64,000 nucleotides of DNA from Diadophis punctatus similis (Eukaryota > Chordata > Lepidosauria > Squamata > Dipsadidae): positions 50,053,996 to 50,117,995 of the forward strand of contig JALIGW010000003.1 in NCBI GenBank assembly GCA_023053685.1, given 5' to 3'. Numbering within the stretch: position 1 is the first letter of the stretch; every line of letters begins with the position of its first letter. The notes below the pieces were generated by a model. The model did not search any database. It saw only the letters and a program-made list of their open reading frames with translations, and had not been told where the DNA came from. Made by a program: the position numbers and the translations under genes. This document shows, piece by piece, positions 57,567 to 64,000 of the stretch.

Positions 57567-57701
57567 CAGGGGTATCAAACTGAGGGCCCACTGGCCGGAT
57601 GCATCACGCGCGGGCCATGCCAACCCCAGCTCCGCGAAGGGAAAAAAACATTGTGATGCATCATATGACGGCAAAGTGACGCGGCGAGTTTGACACCCGT
57701 G
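57567..57701 (+). mobile_element. Short hAT-type MITE
   Basis: The ends CAGGGGTATCAAACTGAGGG and GCGAGTTTGACACCCGTG bound 135 bp. The exact 8-bp duplication TTCTACAT lies at 57559-57566 and 57702-57709. Confidence 0.92.
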
Positions 57702-57709
57702 TTCTACAT

Positions 57710-58483
57710 GCTACATTGCAGTGAAAAGCAAAGAAGGAGGTTCATGTGCCCAAGAGTCTAACTTACACCCCTAGACCTATTACTGCAATTTCCCTTTCTG
57801 TTAACTTCTAGTCACTTTCTGTTCTCCACTGTGCAAGGCTTTATTTCCTGTTACTTTAGCTACTTCTCATTCAGCCTTTGTTTCTATTGATTGAAGAGTG
57901 GATGGGCTGTGAAAAGACATAACTGCCACCTACCTAGTATTCAATATGCCTTGTGGTTCTTTTTCATGTTAACAATGTTTAATTATTCAGAGCATTTCCA
58001 CACTATCACCATTTCAGCTCTCCAGTTCATTAAAAACTGCTTGAAAATAATCCACAATCATCTTTTCTGCTGCCGAATTTACAGCATTGAGAATACAGAG
58101 CAAAAATCACTGCACTACCTTAAGGTCCTATCACTCTGGCTCCAGAAAACTTTAAAAGAAAGGGCAGTTGGGGGGGGGGGCAGGGAGAGGATACATAAAA
58201 CTCAAGTAGCCTGGTGCTTTGCACATGAGGTATATCTTACAATAGAGAATCTAGCATTCTTGTCAATCTCAGTTTGCTTTATTGCTAGGGATACTAAGGA
58301 GGAAATGAAGAGGTATCAGGCCACCATCCTCTTACAGGTTGAATAACAATTGTACAACTGAAGTTCAGGAAAGAGGAGGAGGAGGAGTGTGGTAAGAATC
58401 CTCTAATGAGGATCCTTATTAATATAATCCTCTAATTCCTGATTGCTTACTTGAACCCTATGACAACCATTCTTGACAAATGT
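57710..58483. other. Unassigned, possibly conserved non-coding
   Basis: About 57890-58150 is repeat-free with TTTAATTATTCAGAGCATTT and similar strings. A G10 run lies near 58170. The 151-codon frame over this has no motif. Confidence 0.3.
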
Positions 58484-58564
58484 ATCTTTTCTTTTATGTA
58501 CACTGAGAGCATATGCACCAAAGACAAATTCCTTGTGTGTCCAATCACACTTGGCCAATAAAGA
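58484..58564 (+). mobile_element. CR1-like LINE 3' terminus
   Basis: CTGAGAGCATATGCACCAAA, GACAAATTCCTTGTGTGTCC and CACACTTGGCCAATAAAG form a 3'-UTR end that I recall as very common in snake genomes just before ATTCT repeats. Only the last 80 bp is present. Confidence 0.75.
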
Positions 58565-58735
58565 ATTCTATTCTATTCTATTCTATTCTATTCTGTTCTG
58601 TTCTGTTCTGTTCTGTTCTGTTCTGTTCTATTCTATTCTATTCTATTCTATTCTATTCTATTCTATTCTATTCTATTCTATTCTATTCTATTCTATTCTA
58701 TTCTATTCTATTCTATTCTATTCTATTCTATTCTA
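58565..58735 (+). repeat. (TTCTA)n array with a (TTCTG)7 block
   Basis: About 170 bp of pure pentanucleotides grown from the LINE terminus. Units at 58591-58625 are TTCTG; all others are TTCTA. The 104- and 82-codon FYSIL-rich frames are translations of the array. Confidence 0.95.
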
Positions 58736-59000
58736 TGAGGAAGTGGCTTGCTTCCAGGTGACACAAAACTCAGGATTCTCCAGATGAAAACTGACTTCCT
58801 CTTATACTATAGCTGAACTAGAAATAAATGGCTAAAGAGAAATGACAACACATGGTTACATAAACTGGAATATAACTTGGGAGCAGAACAAACATCTTAT
58901 GTACATTCGTAATTTTTAAATATGAGCAATAACTCCAGTAAAAAAAAGTATGTAACATTGGAGCATTCAAGCGTCTTTCTATAGGTTACTTGATAAGCAC

Positions 59001-59527
59001 CAGTGGTGGGTTCCTACAGGTGCGGTCCACTCTATAGCACCGGTAGCGGCCCTCTGGTGACGTCACAGTACCGGTGCGGTCGGTTGCCGGTGCCTGGGCA
59101 CCGCCATGTTTTTTTAATATATTTTTTTAATTTTTTAAAAAAATTTCTTCTGCGCATGCCCAGAAGCCGAGCTTCCGGCACTGCTCATGCGCTGCCTTCC
59201 TACCCCACAATGAGTCCAAGCAGGGGAGGATGGCTGAGGGAGCGCGTGAGATGCTGAAAGAACGGGCGGCAGGAGCTATCTCCATTCCTCTCCCTTCAGC
59301 AGTCCGAGAAGTCACGAACGCGCGGTGATGATCCTAGGCATTTTTGCACGTTCGAGGCTTCTCGAGCTGCTGAGGGGAGGGGGAATGGGAGGCAGGACCT
59401 ATCTCAGTTCCTCTCCCTTCAGCAGTCTGAGAAGCCACGCCCACCTGATCACATGGCCGGCAAGCCACATCCACAAAATAAGCCATGCCCACAGAGTGGT
59501 AGTAAAAAAATTAGGAACCCGCCCCTG
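59001..59527 (+). mobile_element. hAT-type MITE, GGTGGGTTCC family, copy 6
   Basis: The ends CAGTGGTGGGTTCCTACAGG and TTAGGAACCCGCCCCTG bound 527 bp. The exact 8-bp duplication ATAAGCAC lies at 58993-59000 and 59528-59535. The left half is similar to the inverted right half of 39418-39857. An internal near-direct repeat (GGGAATGGGAGGCAGGACC versus GAACGGGCGGCAGGAGC, each before TCTCCC-rich sequence) is visible. Confidence 0.93.
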
Positions 59528-59535
59528 ATAAGCAC

Positions 59536-61313
59536 CACTGAAAATCCACAGAGCTTATGTCAGTGTTGGGAATCATTTTTTTTTTTATTTTTGGAGATTG
59601 ATCCATATTGTTCATGATCTTCTTTTACTTAGTGTTAGTGGGACTGTGTGCCAAGAAACCATTTCTTGTCAGGGAGATAAGCTGTATGTGCAGTAGCTGA
59701 GACTTCTGGGTCTTCATCAGGCAGATTGCTAGATGTCTGAAATAGAAGCCATATGAAGTATAGGAAATCAGTGGGAGCAGTGACCATTACATGGGGTAAC
59801 TTGAGTTTCATGCATAGCTGTAAGCCATAGAGGAGCTTGCTTAGTGTGGTTTAATATATTTGTGAATGCTTATAATACATTCAATAAAAGTTGATTAAAC
59901 AGCTCACAGGTTAGAACAGTTATTTCATCAGCAAATCTGCAGTACCTAGGACAGCTCATAAAATCTCACAGATATATCTGTGAGAAAAGCTGAAACTTGA
60001 TGTTAGCTTCAGTCTTATTCTTCAGCTAAAGTTGATTGGAATTTGAAGGGCATGTGTTGGAACCCTATAGGTTAAAAATATTAAGAGCAATAATTATTGA
60101 TGAATAGCAGGAAAAATGCTCTGAGGACAGCCCTGGTAGATTTGTGCTTGTTTTATTTCCTTTTGCTTTGACACAAAACTCATTGCACCCCATTTTTCTT
60201 TCCCTGCTCTTCCTCTCTTCATTTCAGTATGGCTGCATATTAGCATGTTCCATTCTAGGCAGAAGCTTTTCCCTCAGAGCCCTTGAGACAAAGAAGAAAA
60301 CTCACCACTTACAGTGGACCTTACCTGAGATGTGGGGCAGCTATCAAGAAAGTAGGCAGAGGGAGGTATGGCTCTGCTTGTGCCATAGAATCTATGATTC
60401 AGCCTCATTTTGCTGCTCCATGAGGAGGTCAAGAAGGCAAAGTTTCCAGAGAGGTGAATTATCAGAGGGAGTGGTAACAATGGGTCAGGCAGTTCCAAGC
60501 AGGGGGTAATAGAGTTAAGGTACAGAATCTTGTGGGGAGCCCAGCATTAAAGCAATGAATAGAATTTAATCTGCCCTGAGCAAGGTAGTAGGGCCTTTAA
60601 TGTTATGTCAGGGACATAGCCTATGCTGGTGAGCTATCCTTCATAGAAGCTAATGCCACTGGGATAATTGAATTAGCCCCTCTTTTGAAAGGAAAAGTAT
60701 GGGGTTGGCAGCTGGGCATTCATGCCTTGCAGCTGCAAAAAGAATGAGCAGTGGACTGCAAATTCAATCAGGTGAATAGGAGGAAGGACGCAGGTGTTCC
60801 CCTCACTTCAATCCAACTCCCTTCTCCAATCTAGTAGACTTCATTTGAGCCTAGTAGGTTGCAATAGCAAAGACACATCCCATTTCCGATTTCAAGACGA
60901 AGACAACTCCTTCCTTTTCCCCAAAATTCATTAGGCCCTCACTTTCTGTTTCTTTAATTAATTAGGAAATCACTGTTTTCCAAAATGGTGATTTCGCTTA
61001 AGTATAAATGTTTCATCCTGATTATCAGGAAATAAAATCTAAACCACTCTGATTTAAATCCAGCACAGTATGAAAATGTGAGTAACTTGGCTCCTAGTTA
61101 CATTAGTACGTCCACATTGATTGCAGGCTTCAAGTAAAGAGCTGAAGTGAATCTTTTGGTTTCAGTTTTGATTTAATAGAGAGGAACACAACAAGTAGAT
61201 GAACAGTAAACCTGGGAAAGTTCTCCATAGGTCTTTCCATTGCTTACCAGTTGGGAAAGAGTTCAGTACTTTTCAATCAAAAGTGAAAAGGAAGTTTATT
61301 TGATCCTATGAGA
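59536..61313. other. Unassigned sequence
   Basis: About 60900-61070 has TTTAATTAATTAGGAAATCA and other homeodomain-like strings and no repeat. The rest is unremarkable. Confidence 0.3.
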
Positions 61314-63130
61314 AAGACCAACTTCTCCATAGTAGTGGATATAGCATCCAGGAATGGGTTAACTCCGTCTACTAAGCTGATTGGACTGAGTCTGTCAAAG
61401 CTGTTTAGGTCCCGCCTCTGTTGCTGTCCTTGTCAGCTTTTTGACTCAGTCACTCAGCTTGGACGGTTGTGCCAACCATTCCTCCACTTGCAAAGATTGA
61501 GTCATTCCTGGTTGCTATACTCCTAGGATCTTCAAACAGTGAGTTTATATCTAGCTGACTCCCAGACTATCGGTCGACGGTGGACAGTGTGCCTGCAGCA
61601 AGAGCTTCGGCTCAAGCTGCCTTCTGGCAGAGCTTCAGCTCCATTCTCTATCTGCTGTTTGGAATCTCACAGTTTTCCTCATCTGTCAGGCAGTTTAAGA
61701 CTTTATCTCAATTACCAACTGAACGGACTTTTTAGTTGATCAGAAAGTTAATCTCATTGCTGTAAGGGGCTAATTGGCCAGCCAGTGAGGGCTCCGGCCC
61801 TATTTGACAGCTGGGAAGGGCTTTGGCCCGATACACAAAGGCTTAATTTCCCGCATTTCAAAAAATGGCAGTTGCGGCAGCCATTTTGCCAGACCTGTCA
61901 AGCCCCAAAGGCTGTATTGCAGCTGAGCGATACGGCTCGTTTGCGATCTGAGCTACTTCCTGAGCGGATAGAAGGGAGAGAGAGAGAGAGAGAGAGAGAG
62001 TGCTTCGTTCCAGGGCTGCCAGGGGAGACATTCACATTCCTCCCCAGGGGAGACGTTCACATTCCTTGTCATTCAGAACGAGGTTCCTGACATAGCCGAG
62101 AGGGAGTAAGGATGCTCCTAAGCGCCCCTCCTACAGCGGAGCTTTGCGCTCCTCCTTAGCCGCTCCACAGTAGCCACGGACATTGGAAAGGCTTGCTGGG
62201 GCTTGGAAATGCTTCCAAGCCCCACAGTGGAGCTCTCGCGCTCCCGGCATTAGCAGCTTACGCCACGCTCCACCAGAGAACGGCAGAGGCTTGGGTCACA
62301 TGGAGGCCCCTCCCGAGGGTGTTATTGTGAAGCTATTGCACTCCTGTCCATCACCAGCCTCAATTTTCCTTGGCAAAGGCAGCACCTCCCTAGATCGCTG
62401 AGCCAGAGTTCCCTTGGAACAGTTTGCACCGCTAACAGACGCCTTTGGCTATAGCCCCAAATCATTCAAAATGGCATCCATGGCTTCAGCCTCTGCCACG
62501 CATGCCCTAGATCTGGGGGCCAAGAGCAGTAGCAAGGATGGAGGATCCAAACGGACCTCCAAGCATTCTAAGAAGGGGGCCTCGTCCTCCAGGGGATCAA
62601 AGACAGCCAGCAAAGATGAACAGTGTCACCATAAGGCGCTCGACAAACTCTGCGACAAGGCTGCCAGTTGGGAGCATGCCCTGATTGCTCCACCTGCTGA
62701 CCCCAGAATTTACGTAGGGCCACAACTTCAGGGCCCTAGGGCTCCAGATGTCTGTGTTTCTCATCTAGATTCCAGGTCAAATGCAGAGATTTGGGGTTCA
62801 ATTTCTGATCAAAATCCTACAGTAGCAGCTCCCCAGCCTTCTACAAGCAGGGCCAAGACAGTGCCTGAGGCCACCTTCACCCCCAAGGCTGCTGGCCTCC
62901 GACCACATCCTTCATGGGACTCTTTCAAACCACTCTTTTCAAGTCCTTACTATATAAGGTAAAAAATGTGGTGGGCCTAGCACCATCGGCCCTGATCCAG
63001 AACAGCAGACGGATCAGGACATGTCAGATCCGCTCTTTCTGGAACACACATCGGAGGAGGTCATTCCCTCACCAAAGCTGTTCATCGACGTTATCAAGAG
63101 GCAATGGACCATCCCCGGAGTATTTCAAAC
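61314..63130 (+). mobile_element. DIRS-like retrotransposon, copy 3 (5' fragment)
   Basis: TTCTCCATAGTAGTGGATAT and AGCATCCAGGAATGGGTTAA match the terminal repeat of copy 2. A long 5' leader follows (with a (GA)n run at about 61976-62000), then a Gag-like frame. The element stops near 63130 before any RT. Its strand is opposite to copies 1 and 2. The bases just before it (AGACCAAC at 61314-61321) resemble the other terminus of the family. Confidence 0.78.
62414..63115 (+). pseudogene. DIRS copy 3 Gag-like fragment
   Basis: Frame 62414-62962; a start at MASMASASATHALD near 62471 is as likely. The N-terminal part is Ser/Lys-rich (GSKRTSKHSKKGASSSRGSK), with DEQCHHKALDKLCDKAA comparable to copy 1 (CRDKVLKRLCSKA). 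SLLYK near the end matches copy 1 KSLLYKARSAAG, after which a frameshift moves the frame. Bases 62990-63115 in the new frame encode SDPLFLEHTSEE and FIDVIKRQWTIPG, equal to copy 2 VDVVQRQWTSPG. Sequence homology ends there. Confidence 0.72.
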
Positions 63131-64000
63131 TAAGCTTACTCAAAACCCTTAAAACGTTATATCATGAACAATATAACTTGCCATTTTCTTTCTAAGGCAA
63201 TACAGTGAAGAAGTTACAAGTAGCAATTTACTCATTATAATATTGCAGGTACAGAATTATAGCATGGGAATTTTAAATAGAATGCACCATCTGCCTGAAG
63301 AGCCACTTGACCAATTGATGATTTTAACACATTACCATACATGTATTATATGAAAACAGCGTGTAAGCTGTGTATAACAAGCATATGCATGCCTTTTTCG
63401 TATCTATACTTAGTGCTGGGATGGATAACTTATCATGAGGCCATGTGAAGCTCTTGGGTCAGTTTTAAACACATTTAGCAAGTAACCAGTTTAGTTTTAA
63501 GACATGAGTGATCTTCCTTTCTCCAGCAATCTTAGAGGTAGGGAAGAAGTAGGAAAGAAAAAAGGAAACAGCAAAAAGATTAAGAAAATTGATGCTAGAA
63601 AGAAAGTGTGCCTGTGTCTTTGGTGCAATGAATCCAATGAAAATAACAAAAGTTGCATTCATCCTTCCTAGGCCATGCTACCTATACTGATCACCTTAAA
63701 AGATTTTTATAAAGGGAAAAAAGCACACAAAGGCAAACTACCTATTTAACATAATATGCTGTTGGGCCCTAAGTTCATGAAAAATGGTAAGTGACATCTT
63801 GATTATAGGAAAGAAATATTGGCCACAAATGCATTCCATGAGTGAAATAAATTGAACAAGGAGTGATAGATGGGAACTTTGAAACTTCACTTTCAAAAAG
63901 GAATAATCTAATCATTCTTTTGCAAAACAAAAGTACTGTTTGTTTGCCTACTAAGTCGAGTTCAACTGATGCATATACTGTATTCTGTAAATCTCAAATA
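63131..64000. other. Unassigned right-edge sequence
   Basis: AT-rich; no repeat family or exon recognised. Confidence 0.35.

Noticed and set aside
58473..58787. Frames with repeated FYSIL
   Set aside because: Translation of the TTCTA array; the same applies at 12690-12944.

Overview
The window reads as non-coding DNA from a squamate reptile, most likely a snake. The evidence is the repeat content: a Bov-B (RTE-clade) LINE 3' end, CR1-clade LINE 3' ends that run into AATAG/TTCTA pentanucleotide arrays, an L2-clade LINE, tRNA-derived SINEs with an L2/CR1-like tail ending in a GGCGGTATATAAAT motif, a GATA array, several hAT and TA-target MITE families, and three DIRS-like tyrosine-recombinase retrotransposons. 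I found no convincing host exon, rRNA, tRNA gene, CRISPR array or prokaryotic feature. Every coding trace I recognise belongs to a broken transposable element, and most open frames are chance or simple-repeat translations.

Layout, left to right. 441-1317: TA-flanked DNA transposon (family A, inverted copy). 2194-6201: nearly complete but dead L2-clade LINE on the minus strand, split by a hAT MITE at 2965-3372. 8117-8451: MITE of the GGTGGGTTCC hAT family. 10220-10921: TA-flanked MITE of the 'GTAGTCCTCGACTTAC' family with internal tandem repeats. 12021-12264: SINE. 12801-13485: CR1 3' end with an AATAG array. 13856-19314: long DIRS-like element (minus strand) with inverted terminal repeats, internal complementary region, Gag, RT, RNase H and tyrosine recombinase remnants. 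About 19.3-22.3 kb is almost repeat-free. 22307-24570: a cluster of MITEs, one nested in another, then a Bov-B tail with a perfect 13-bp target-site duplication. 25652-26654: family A copy 2, carrying a nested palindromic MITE. 27-33 kb: hAT MITEs, SINEs and stretches that look like conserved non-coding sequence. 36.6-41.4 kb: five more DNA-transposon remnants and an L2 fragment. 43131-43413: SINE ending in a GATA array. 44945-48295: CR1-like LINE remnants separated by an internally deleted DIRS element (45357-47745). 48790-49791: family A copy 3 with the same nested MITE. 51552-59527: MITEs, a full-length SINE and a large TTCTA array. 61314-63130: 5' part of a third DIRS element.

The elements form a layered record. 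MITEs cut the L2 LINE and an older TA-type MITE, and a DIRS element lies between parts of what looks like one CR1. Eleven hAT insertions have exact 8-bp target duplications readable by eye, and these divide by TIR family into a central-TA group and a group without it. The repeat-poor stretches (about 19.6-20.8, 27.9-28.4 and 30.4-31.0 kb) are candidates for regulatory sequence of an unseen neighbouring gene. That is inference only.
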